Source: Paenibacillus sp. VTT E-133291 (GTDB lineage: Bacteria > Bacillota > Bacilli > Paenibacillales > Paenibacillaceae). From it: a stretch of DNA of 64,000 bases. The notes under the pieces were generated by a model that ran no database searches, was not told the origin of the DNA, and was given only the letters and a program-made list of their open reading frames with translations. The translations under genes and the position numbers were made by a program. The stretch is from contig NZ_NFVA01000012.1 in the NCBI RefSeq assembly GCF_002264395.1, forward strand, positions 30,706-94,705, written 5' to 3'. Positions 52,797 through 59,556 of the stretch are shown one piece after another. Positions within the stretch are counted from its first letter, which is position 1. Each line of letters begins with the position of its first letter.

Positions 52797-53652
52797 TGAG
52801 AGATATATCTCCTTTTCTGGAAATAGATTTTTGAATGTGACGACGATTTTTAAGCCTGATCAGCTTCTGTACCAAGATTGCAATTAACAAAAAAGATAGC
52901 AAGATAAGCGCAATTGTCCCACCCGGCGGTGTATTGATGTAATAAGAGGCACTGAGTCCACTAAACACACCAAGCAGTCCTACGCTAATCGAGATCCATA
53001 TAGCTGTCGCAAAACCTGACGCGATACGCAAAGCGATCGATGCTGGCAAAACAATAAGTGCTGAAACCAATAAAACCCCAACAACTGGCATTGCAGCCGC
53101 TACCGTCATCCCAGTGAGTACCGCAAACGAAAAGGATAACCAGCCTACATGAACTCCACTGATAGTAGCGGTTTCTTCATCAAAGGTCAGATTATACAGA
53201 GATCTGCGAAAAACAATAAAATAGAGCAGGCCGATTACAGCTACGAGAGCAATAATCATCAATTGGGTATCGCTGACCGCAACAATGGAACCAAACAGGT
53301 AGGAGCTGAAGCTTTTACTCAAATTCTGCTTTAAGCTCATAAGCACAACTGCCAACGCCAGTCCAGAGGTCATAATAATAGCTACCGGAAGCTCGCTGTA
53401 TGTACGATAGGAACGTCGAAGCTGTTCGATAACAATACCGCCAAGAATCGCAACCATGAAACCACTTAATGCTGGATTAAGCTGCAGGATCGAACCTAGG
53501 GCTACTCCTGCAAGTGATACATGAGAGAGGGTATCTGCCATGAGCACCTGACGGCGAAGCATGAGATACACCCCGAGCAGTGGACCGATAATGCCAATTA
53601 ACCCACCGGCCCAAAATGCACGTTGCATGAATTCGTAACTAAACATTGCCAC
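52786..53652 (-). CDS. znuB: Zinc ABC transporter permease
   Basis: This 288-aa membrane permease of the ABC-3 family has about eight hydrophobic segments. Family parts include RRQVLMADTLSHVSLAGVALG and the coupling region FDEETATISGVHVGW. The GTG at 53652 has AAAGGAGG seven bases ahead and lies inside the znuC gene, so the two are tightly coupled. It ends with an 11-bp overlap with znuA. Confidence 0.94.
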   Translation of the reverse strand: MAMFSYEFMQRAFWAGGLIGIIGPLLGVYLMLRRQVLMADTLSHVSLAGVALGSILQLNPALSGFMVAILGGIVIEQLRRSYRTYSELPVAIIMTSGLALAVVLMSLKQNLSKSFSSYLFGSIVAVSDTQLMIIALVAVIGLLYFIVFRRSLYNLTFDEETATISGVHVGWLSFSFAVLTGMTVAAAMPVVGVLLVSALIVLPASIALRIASGFATAIWISISVGLLGVFSGLSASYYINTPPGGTIALILLSFLLIAILVQKLIRLKNRRHIQKSISRKGDISLNEI

Positions 53653-54305
53653 CCTTCGTCCTCCTTTCGTTCCAAGCTGATCACCGTATCAAGATAGGAA
53701 CTGGTCTCTTCCAGAGCATGTGTCACCATGATTACCGTTCGACCGTGTTCACTGACAACGTGGCGCATTAGCTTATAGAACCCTATGCGGCTGTCCAGAT
53801 CCATTCCTGTAGTGGGTTCGTCCAGAACCAATATCTGCGGCTGCTGTGCCAAGGCACGGGCGATACAGATCCTCTGCTTTTGACCGCCTGACAGCTCTCC
53901 TATCCTCCGGTCTCGCAAATGCCACATATCCACCTGCCTTAAACTTCGCTCAACGATTTCGTCCTGCTCCGGTGTGAACCGTCTAAATAACCCCAGCCTT
54001 GGGTAACAACCTGAGCGAACCAGTTCAATCACCTTGCTTGGGAACCCCGCGTTAAAAGAAGCTACCTGCTGTGGTACGTACCCGATAACCAGCTTCCCGT
54101 TATCCGACAGCGCTTTATTCAAATGTACCGTTCCACTCCATGGACGGAGCAGGCCGAGCATAAGCTTCAACAGGGTGGTCTTGGCAGCCCCATTAGGTCC
54201 TGTTATCCCAATAAACTGTCCGGTATGAATCTCTAGTGAAATGTTATCAAGTACAGGTTCATCCCCATACCCGAACACTACATTTCGCATGGATGATAGG
54301 ATCAT
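53598..54305 (-). CDS. znuC: Zinc ABC transporter ATP-binding protein
   Basis: This is a 235-aa ABC ATPase with Walker A GPNGAAKTT, where the usual GKTT has become AKTT: the motif lysine is present but a glycine is replaced by alanine. The signature is LSGGQKQR and Walker B ILVLDEPTTGMD, followed by a His switch in MVTHALEE. GGGAGG precedes the ATG. It is the first gene of znuC-znuB-znuA-rpsN and lies behind two Zur-type palindromes. Confidence 0.93.
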   Translation of the reverse strand: MILSSMRNVVFGYGDEPVLDNISLEIHTGQFIGITGPNGAAKTTLLKLMLGLLRPWSGTVHLNKALSDNGKLVIGYVPQQVASFNAGFPSKVIELVRSGCYPRLGLFRRFTPEQDEIVERSLRQVDMWHLRDRRIGELSGGQKQRICIARALAQQPQILVLDEPTTGMDLDSRIGFYKLMRHVVSEHGRTVIMVTHALEETSSYLDTVISLERKEDEGWQCLVTNSCNVHFGPVG

Positions 54306-54351
54306 ATGCCTCGCCTCCCTTCTGACTGATTATGTCTGCCTTGCTTTCAAA

Positions 54352-54366
54352 TCGTAAGTTTTACGA
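54352..54366. promoter_or_regulatory. Zur-type palindrome 1 (znuC leader)
   Basis: TCGTAAGTTTTACGA keeps both TCGTAA/TTACGA arms but has a modified centre compared with TCGTAATNATTACGA. It lies just downstream of the znuC promoter. Confidence 0.7.
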
Positions 54367-54378
54367 TTAACAAAATTG

Positions 54379-54407
54379 ATAATATCGTAATCATTACGAT
54401 TTGTAAA
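54379..54407 (-). promoter_or_regulatory. SigA-type promoter of znuCBA-rpsN
   Basis: On the minus strand TTTACA (54407-54402) and TATTAT (54384-54379) are 17 bases apart. The spacer is almost entirely the Zur palindrome at 54385-54399. Confidence 0.75.
54385..54399. promoter_or_regulatory. Zur box 2 (znuC promoter)
   Basis: TCGTAATCATTACGA is a perfect 7-1-7 palindrome and an exact match to the Bacillus Zur consensus. It occupies the spacer of the znuC promoter, so bound repressor would exclude RNA polymerase. A further half-site, TCGTAAT, is at about 54426. Confidence 0.88.
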
Positions 54408-54460
54408 CCCAAATCCAGAAATTAATCGTAATAGTAACTATTATTTACTTGGGCATATAG

Positions 54461-54498
54461 CAAAAACCGGAATTCCAGCCTGCTGGATCCCGGTTTTT
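54461..54498 (-). terminator. Rho-independent terminator of rpmG-zagA
   Basis: AAAAACCGG...TCCAGC and GCTGGA...CCGGTTTTT form a long stem; T-rich on the minus strand exit. Confidence 0.85.
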
Positions 54499-54519
54499 CA
54501 TCTCTAACTCCCTATAGTT

Positions 54520-55728
54520 CTACTCTTCAGCGGCTGCTAGAAGCTCCTCAACAGGCCATGGTAATGGATTGTTAAACTTGGCCCAATCCAGCTTCAGTTC
54601 TTCGGCTGTCAGCAGACATCTGTCCAATCTGGCTTCGAGCTGAGCTTGATCCATGTTTACACCGATAAATACAATTTCATTAATTCTATCACCCCACTGC
54701 TCGTCCCATTTCGCCCGCAGCTCAGGTTCCTCTTCCAGTACCTCCAGCTGTTGCTCTTTAGGCATTGTAGCCAGCCAGTAACCGGCAGGTCCGAACTGAA
54801 TCGAAGGTCCTGCCTGACTTAAAGTAGCTGCAAGATCCCCTTTGGCCGCTACCCATACTACTCCTTTTGATCGAACAACCTCTTCCGGCCAGTTGCTAAA
54901 GAAAAAACTTAATCTTTGCGGATGGAAAGGTGTTCTCTGACGATAGACAAAAGAGGATATCCCATATTCCTCTGTCTCAGGGGTATGCGACTCCTTATTC
55001 AGCTCCGCAACCCAGCCCGAAGACAAGCTTGTTTTGTCAAAATCAAACAATCCAGTATTCAGAATCTCCTTCGGATCGACTACACCGTTAACCGTGCGGA
55101 TAAGCTTGGCCATTGGCTGCAGTTTACGGAGCACAGCTTCAAGCTTGTTGAGTTCATCTTCTTGCAGCAGATCACACTTATTCAGCAGCAGCACATCACA
55201 GGTTTCAATCTGATCAATCAGCAGATCTACAATATCGCGGAAATCTCCCTCACCAGCCGTTTGATTACGATCTATTAGACTATCCCCAGAGGAGAAGTCA
55301 TGCCAGAAACGCCCAGCATCCACTACCGTCACCAGCGTATCCAATTGAGCAAGTGAAGTTAAATCGATATCTAGCTCGGGATTCGCGTAGGTAAAGGTCT
55401 GGGCTACGGGTACCGGCTCACTAATGCCAGAGGATTCAATCAGGATGTAATCAAATCGTCCCTCAGCAGTTAGCTTTTGCACTTCAATAATTAAATCATC
55501 CCGAAGTGTACAGCAAATACATCCATTAGACATTTCAACCAGCTTCTCTTCGGTTCTGGACAGCGTATTTCCCGACTTCACCAGATTTGCATCCACATTC
55601 ACTTCACTCATGTCATTTACTATAACGGCCACTTTAAGCCCGTCACGGTTATGCAAAATATGATTCAGCAGCGTTGTCTTCCCAGAGCCTAAGTAGCCAC
55701 TGAGCACAGTAACCGGGATTTTTTTCAT
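54520..55728 (-). CDS. zagA: CobW/G3E GTPase zinc metallochaperone (ZagA/YciC-like)
   Basis: This 402-aa G3E-family GTPase has Walker A GYLGSGKTTL at 11-20, the metal motif GCICC with Cys70, Cys72 and Cys73, a Walker B-like ESSGISEP, NKCDLL for guanine binding, and a C-terminal CobW_C domain. ZagA, the Zur-regulated Bacillus member, passes zinc to folate enzyme FolE under zinc limitation. Context strongly supports this role: rpmG with a perfect Zur box lies directly upstream on the same strand. No FolE paralogue is in the window. Confidence 0.92.
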   Translation of the reverse strand: MKKIPVTVLSGYLGSGKTTLLNHILHNRDGLKVAVIVNDMSEVNVDANLVKSGNTLSRTEEKLVEMSNGCICCTLRDDLIIEVQKLTAEGRFDYILIESSGISEPVPVAQTFTYANPELDIDLTSLAQLDTLVTVVDAGRFWHDFSSGDSLIDRNQTAGEGDFRDIVDLLIDQIETCDVLLLNKCDLLQEDELNKLEAVLRKLQPMAKLIRTVNGVVDPKEILNTGLFDFDKTSLSSGWVAELNKESHTPETEEYGISSFVYRQRTPFHPQRLSFFFSNWPEEVVRSKGVVWVAAKGDLAATLSQAGPSIQFGPAGYWLATMPKEQQLEVLEEEPELRAKWDEQWGDRINEIVFIGVNMDQAQLEARLDRCLLTAEELKLDWAKFNNPLPWPVEELLAAAEE

Positions 55729-55778
55729 TCAGAACACTCCTATCATTGATTAGCATTTATGTTTGGCATTTATAGCAC

Positions 55779-55928
55779 TTACCGGGTTTCGCGGTGTAAT
55801 GTAACTCTTTTGAGACGTGGGCAATATTTCTTCATTTCCATACGTTCTGGGTGATTTCGCTTATTCTTCGTAGTGGTATAGTTGCGATCTCCTGTCTCGG
55901 TGCATGCTAAAGTAATGGTTACTCTCAT
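55779..55928 (-). CDS. rpmG: Ribosomal protein L33, zinc-independent form
   Basis: This is a 49-aa L33 starting [17 protein letters not shown] and ending RVTLHRETR. Of the four zinc-ligand positions of the Cys+ form only two are cysteines: Cys9 and Cys36 remain, while positions 12 and 39 are Thr and Leu. This marks it as the zinc-free type that replaces the normal protein when zinc is scarce. AAGGAG is nine bases before the ATG. A Zur box starts 26 bases upstream and zagA follows 51 bases downstream. Confidence 0.93.
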   Translation of the reverse strand: MRVTITLACTETGDRNYTTTKNKRNHPERMEMKKYCPRLKRVTLHRETR

Positions 55929-55953
55929 GGGTTCCATCTCCTTTTTATTTAAA

Positions 55954-55968
55954 TCGTAATAATTACGA
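55954..55968. promoter_or_regulatory. Zur box of rpmG-zagA
   Basis: TCGTAATAATTACGA is a perfect match to the Zur palindrome. It lies between the predicted promoter and the rpmG ribosome site. Confidence 0.88.
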
Positions 55969-55975
55969 TTAACAC

Positions 55976-56005
55976 ATCGTACACGGTTTATTCACACTCT
56001 GTCAA
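55976..56005 (-). promoter_or_regulatory. Probable promoter of rpmG-zagA
   Basis: TTGACA (56005-56000) and TACGAT (55981-55976) are 18 bases apart on the minus strand. The Zur box then covers about the first 20 transcribed bases. Confidence 0.6.
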
Positions 56006-56131
56006 CTATCGTCTTGTAAATATTTCAACTCTCTTAACTTTGTGGTCTTTCTGGCGGACAACTCACGTATAGATGGAATTATAAAAATATGATTCTTGTA
56101 TTTCCAAGAGAATCAGGCAGGAGTGGAGATC

Positions 56132-57160
56132 ATGAAGATACCAGTAATTATTTTGAGCGGGTTTCTGGGGAGCGGGAAGACAACTCTGCTATTGTCCCTG
56201 CTGAAAGAGAGCAAGGTAAGAGGTCTGAACCCTGGCGTAGTTATGAATGAGCTGGGAAAGAGAGATGTTGATGGGTATATTCTGCAGGAGCATACGGGTA
56301 CAACCGTGACTAAGCTACTGGACGGATGTGTATGCTGTAGCCGTAAAGAGGATTTGGCAGACAGCCTGCTGGTACTGTTAAGAGGACGGCCTGATGCTAT
56401 TTATATCGAGCTTACTGGCGTCGCGAACCCTGAAGAAATTTCCAAAACATTACAAGAAGCCGCTCTACAGGAAAGGGTCGAATTGCATTTTACGATCACC
56501 TTATTGGATGCAGAGAACGCCTTGGAATATAACAGCAGACTCTCTTCTGACAAACAGCTGGTTCGTACCCTTCGCAAGCAGCTGTCCTCCGCTGATCTCA
56601 TTGTCGTTAATAAGAGCGATCTTGTAGAGCCAGAAACCTTATGGCGAATTGAAAAGGGTGTCCGAAAACAAAATTCAGAGGCTGAAATCGTTTATACCCA
56701 TTACAGCGAAATCAACCTTTCACCGATATTATCAGGAATCACCCCACGTAAAATCATCGCTCCCGCGCCACAACGTGCACCTCAAACCTTTAAAGGCGCA
56801 ACACTTAAACAAATAAATTCAGAACAGGGAGCCACAGCAGTAAAAGAACGGCAAGAGGAGTCCCATGCCTCTTTTTCCCAAGTGACCGCCATCACGCTAA
56901 CCATTCCGCAAGCGGGGACTACAATGCCTACCAAAGAACGGCTAGAGGCTTTCTTTCAAGAATGGGGTGACAATCTGCTCCGTGCCAAAGGGCATATCCT
57001 TTTGTCCGAACAGGAACCGGTTCAACTTGTCCAATATGCGGGAATGCGTACAAGCTGGGAGGCGTCACGTTACCCCGGAATGCCTTATGTAGTATTCATC
57101 GGGATAAATTTAGATGAGGAACTGCTGGCAGATCGGTGGTCCACCTTATTCGAGCCTTGA
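56132..57160 (+). CDS. CobW/G3E GTPase, second paralogue
   Basis: This 342-aa G3E GTPase has Walker A GFLGSGKTTLL at 10-20, the metal motif GCVCC with Cys66, Cys68 and Cys69, and a divergent C-terminal half. NKSDLV provides guanine specificity. It differs clearly from the ZagA-like paralogue in the effector region (NELGKRDVDGYIL). The ATG at 56132 has AGGAGTGGAG upstream. Its end overlaps the DUF318 permease gene by 25 bp, so it probably serves that transporter. No Zur box was found directly ahead of it. Confidence 0.87.
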   Translation: MKIPVIILSGFLGSGKTTLLLSLLKESKVRGLNPGVVMNELGKRDVDGYILQEHTGTTVTKLLDGCVCCSRKEDLADSLLVLLRGRPDAIYIELTGVANPEEISKTLQEAALQERVELHFTITLLDAENALEYNSRLSSDKQLVRTLRKQLSSADLIVVNKSDLVEPETLWRIEKGVRKQNSEAEIVYTHYSEINLSPILSGITPRKIIAPAPQRAPQTFKGATLKQINSEQGATAVKERQEESHASFSQVTAITLTIPQAGTTMPTKERLEAFFQEWGDNLLRAKGHILLSEQEPVQLVQYAGMRTSWEASRYPGMPYVVFIGINLDEELLADRWSTLFEP

Positions 57161-58146
57161 CTACCCTTTCCCCTTTAAAAATACTGCCGCTGCTTCTACC
57201 GATCTCATTCCTGATTATCATTGGTTTTATATGGGTGCCTAATCAACTGGAGCTATTAGATAACGCGTACATTGACACGTTCAAAACCGGCTTTATCGGG
57301 ATTTTGCTAGAAGCCTTGCCGTTTGTGTTAGCAGGAGCTTTATTATCCTCGCTGCTTCGTGTCTTTATCCCGGATGAAATGATCTCCCGGTGGATTCCGA
57401 AGCAGGCGTTTCTGGCTATTTTATTCGCTTGCCTGCTCGGAATTATATTCCCAGTATGCGAATGTGGAATGATCCCGCTTGTCCGCCGACTTATCCATAA
57501 GGGTATGCCTGTCTATGTCGCGATTGTGTTCATCTTATCCGGACCCATCCTAAACCCAGTCGTCTATGGAGCAACACTGACTGCCTTTCGCAACCACTCA
57601 GAACTGGCCTATGCGCGGATGGGTCTAGCTTTTATAGTCGCCTGTATTATAGGCTTGATTATCTATGCAACGGTGAAAAAGTCCCCTATACGCCTCAGCG
57701 TTCAGCGCGAAACCGATAACACTCATCATAATAATTCTCGTGGAGGAAAGTTAGCTGCCGTCTTCGTGCATACGTCGGATGAGTTTTTTGAGATGGGAAA
57801 ATACTTAATCATTGGCTGCCTATTGACCGCTGGCATTCAGACGTTTATGGTTCAGGACAGTTTAGCTGCGATCGGAGATAAGCCGCTCGGGTCTTATTTT
57901 TTCATGATGGGACTGGCATTTGTGCTTTCGCTCTGTTCCACCTCAGATGCCTTTGTAGCTTCCACCTTTGTACATTCTTTTCCAGCAGGAGCACTGCTCG
58001 CTTTTATGGTATTTGGGCCGATGCTAGATTTCAAAAATTCATTGATGTTACTTTCGCTGTTTAAGACCAAATTTGCTCTTTATTTGTTCTTTCTTATCTT
58101 TTCGAGCGTATTTATTGGAGCCGTACTCATGTCCTTATGGCTGTGA
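57136..58146 (+). CDS. DUF318/UPF0718 family permease (YcgR-like)
   Basis: This 336-aa membrane protein has about eight to ten hydrophobic segments in two halves. The first half contains the conserved FPVCECGMIPLVRRLI with two cysteines inside the membrane, and FILSGPILNPVVY; the second half has LSLCSTSDAFVASTF and FGPMLDFKN. Family members are putative metal or anion permeases. GTG at 57136 is the listed start; a TTG at 57157 overlapping the upstream stop as TTGA is also possible. It pairs with the TIGR03943 gene downstream. Confidence 0.84.
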   Translation: MVHLIRALTTLSPLKILPLLLPISFLIIIGFIWVPNQLELLDNAYIDTFKTGFIGILLEALPFVLAGALLSSLLRVFIPDEMISRWIPKQAFLAILFACLLGIIFPVCECGMIPLVRRLIHKGMPVYVAIVFILSGPILNPVVYGATLTAFRNHSELAYARMGLAFIVACIIGLIIYATVKKSPIRLSVQRETDNTHHNNSRGGKLAAVFVHTSDEFFEMGKYLIIGCLLTAGIQTFMVQDSLAAIGDKPLGSYFFMMGLAFVLSLCSTSDAFVASTFVHSFPAGALLAFMVFGPMLDFKNSLMLLSLFKTKFALYLFFLIFSSVFIGAVLMSLWL

Positions 58147-58194
58147 TCATAAAGGTGACAAGCAGATGCTTACCGCATTGTTAGGAGGAAGCGT

Positions 58195-59070
58195 ATGAAT
58201 GACTCTCGAAGCATCCGATTTCACTATTTGTTAAGGGCGGTCATTCTGCTCGCCTTTGCTCTCTATATTGGGCAACTAGTGCAGCAGGACGCTTTGCATT
58301 ATTATGTAGCGCCTAAGCTAGCACGCTGGGTTCAGTTATGTCCGATTCCTCTCACACTTATGGCGCTCAGCTTGGCTATTCAAGCCTTATTTGGTAAGGG
58401 AAGTGTGCTATGTGACTGCGAGCACCGCCTCCCTCATTCCATATTTAAAAGTACAGCGCTTTATGGATTATTCCTCTTTCCACTGTTGCTTGGATTTGTA
58501 CTTCCTGATCGTGCCTTGGGAAGTATGGCCGCTAGTAAAAAGGGGATTTCGTTCTCCTCATTACCATCAGAGTCTACCAATGCTGTTAGATTCGAATCGA
58601 TTGATCCTTATCATGAGGAGCTCACTGAGCTAGCTAAGATTCTATATGCGCAGCCTACTATCCCTGTGTATTCTGATATTTTTTCTGAAACACTAGGTGC
58701 TATTGACATGTATAAACAACAATTTGAAGGCAAAGAAATTTCCGTTTCCGGTTTTCTGTATCGCGATGATAGTGAAACGCCAGAGAATGCATTTGCCATT
58801 GGCAGATTTCTGGTTCAGTGCTGTACCGCCGATGCTACTCCATTTGGGATGCTGGTTGATTCCGGCAAATTAAAAAGCTTGCCCACCGATACCTGGATAG
58901 AGGTTCGGGGCAAGCTTCAAGTTGTGCAATACAAGGGCCAAGAAATGATGCAAATACGCGCAGAAGCAATTACACCTATTGCGCAACCAACAACACCCTA
59001 CATTTACACGAGTGCTGACTCCATAACGGCATGGAAAGCTTTGCAGAATACGGCCAAACCTACTAAATAA
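58195..59070 (+). CDS. TIGR03943 family putative permease partner (YcgQ-like, DUF1980)
   Basis: This 291-aa protein has four hydrophobic segments in the first 110 residues (with CDCEHRLPH in a loop), followed by an extracellular-looking domain. The C-terminal part KEISVSGFLYRD, AIGRFLVQCCTADATPFGML and WIEVRGKLQ resembles an OB-like fold with a Cys pair. In Bacillus ycgQ and ycgR are adjacent, as here. AGGAGG precedes the ATG. The stop overlaps the convergent NusG-II gene by eight bases. Transport of a metal ion is inference. Confidence 0.83.
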   Translation: MNDSRSIRFHYLLRAVILLAFALYIGQLVQQDALHYYVAPKLARWVQLCPIPLTLMALSLAIQALFGKGSVLCDCEHRLPHSIFKSTALYGLFLFPLLLGFVLPDRALGSMAASKKGISFSSLPSESTNAVRFESIDPYHEELTELAKILYAQPTIPVYSDIFSETLGAIDMYKQQFEGKEISVSGFLYRDDSETPENAFAIGRFLVQCCTADATPFGMLVDSGKLKSLPTDTWIEVRGKLQVVQYKGQEMMQIRAEAITPIAQPTTPYIYTSADSITAWKALQNTAKPTK

Positions 59071-59464
59071 TTGCGTCCAGCTCATCCTCATCATTCACTC
59101 GGTTAGGGTTAAATACTTCAACCATAATACGGGCGGGTATACATATGATTTGTTGCTTTGGCCTAGAAATAAACCCCATTTCCAAAGCGATTCGCAAAGG
59201 AGCGTCAGAATATGTCATTTGGATCCCGTAATCAAATACCTTTAAGGTATTGTGACCAAACTCCGTTTGAATATCTATAATTTGCTCTTCTTTAGTCAAA
59301 GAAACGGTCTTGTATTCCTTACCATCGACCGTAATTATAGCTTTCAAATCTCCTTGCTGATACTGTTCATTACGGGTGTCCCACCACTTGATTCCGTAGA
59401 TCAAACCTGCTGCGAATAGAGCTAAAAAAATGATTACAAAATCGCCACGCTTCATCTTTAACAA
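59063..59464 (-). CDS. Membrane-anchored NusG domain II protein
   Basis: This 133-aa protein has an N-terminal membrane helix (about 8-24) and an extracellular NusG_II domain of beta type (AIITVDGKEYKTVSL, FGHNTLKVFDYGIQMTY, IICIPARIMVEV). One cysteine is in the last strand. The start TTG at 59464 has AAAGGAT seven bases upstream. A perfect Zur palindrome fills the promoter spacer. It faces the permease gene pair tail-to-tail. The usual neighbours of such proteins (FMN-binding or ApbE) are absent. Confidence 0.78.
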   Translation of the reverse strand: MLKMKRGDFVIIFLALFAAGLIYGIKWWDTRNEQYQQGDLKAIITVDGKEYKTVSLTKEEQIIDIQTEFGHNTLKVFDYGIQMTYSDAPLRIALEMGFISRPKQQIICIPARIMVEVFNPNRVNDEDELDAII

Positions 59465-59485
59465 GGTATGGATCCTTTCATCGAC

Positions 59486-59514
59486 AATATATTCGTAATG
59501 ATTACGATTACAAA
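59486..59514 (-). promoter_or_regulatory. Promoter of the NusG-II gene
   Basis: TTTGTA (59514-59509) and TATATT (59491-59486) are 17 bases apart on the minus strand, with the Zur box inside the spacer; the layout is the same as at znuC. Confidence 0.65.
59493..59507. promoter_or_regulatory. Zur box of the NusG-II gene
   Basis: TCGTAATGATTACGA is a perfect Zur palindrome; the flanks (ATAT on both sides) add further symmetry. It ends 29 bases ahead of the TTG start. Confidence 0.87.
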
Positions 59515-59556
59515 TATATTAATCTTACGCCCTTTTGTCAATGACACTCCTCATCC

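Noticed and set aside
54424..54440. Third full Zur box upstream of znuC
   Set aside because: Only one arm (TCGTAAT) is present; the other arm reads AGTAACTA.
56006..56131. Zur box directly in front of the second CobW gene
   Set aside because: No TCGTAAT-N-ATTACGA-like palindrome lies in this interval; the nearest box belongs to rpmG.
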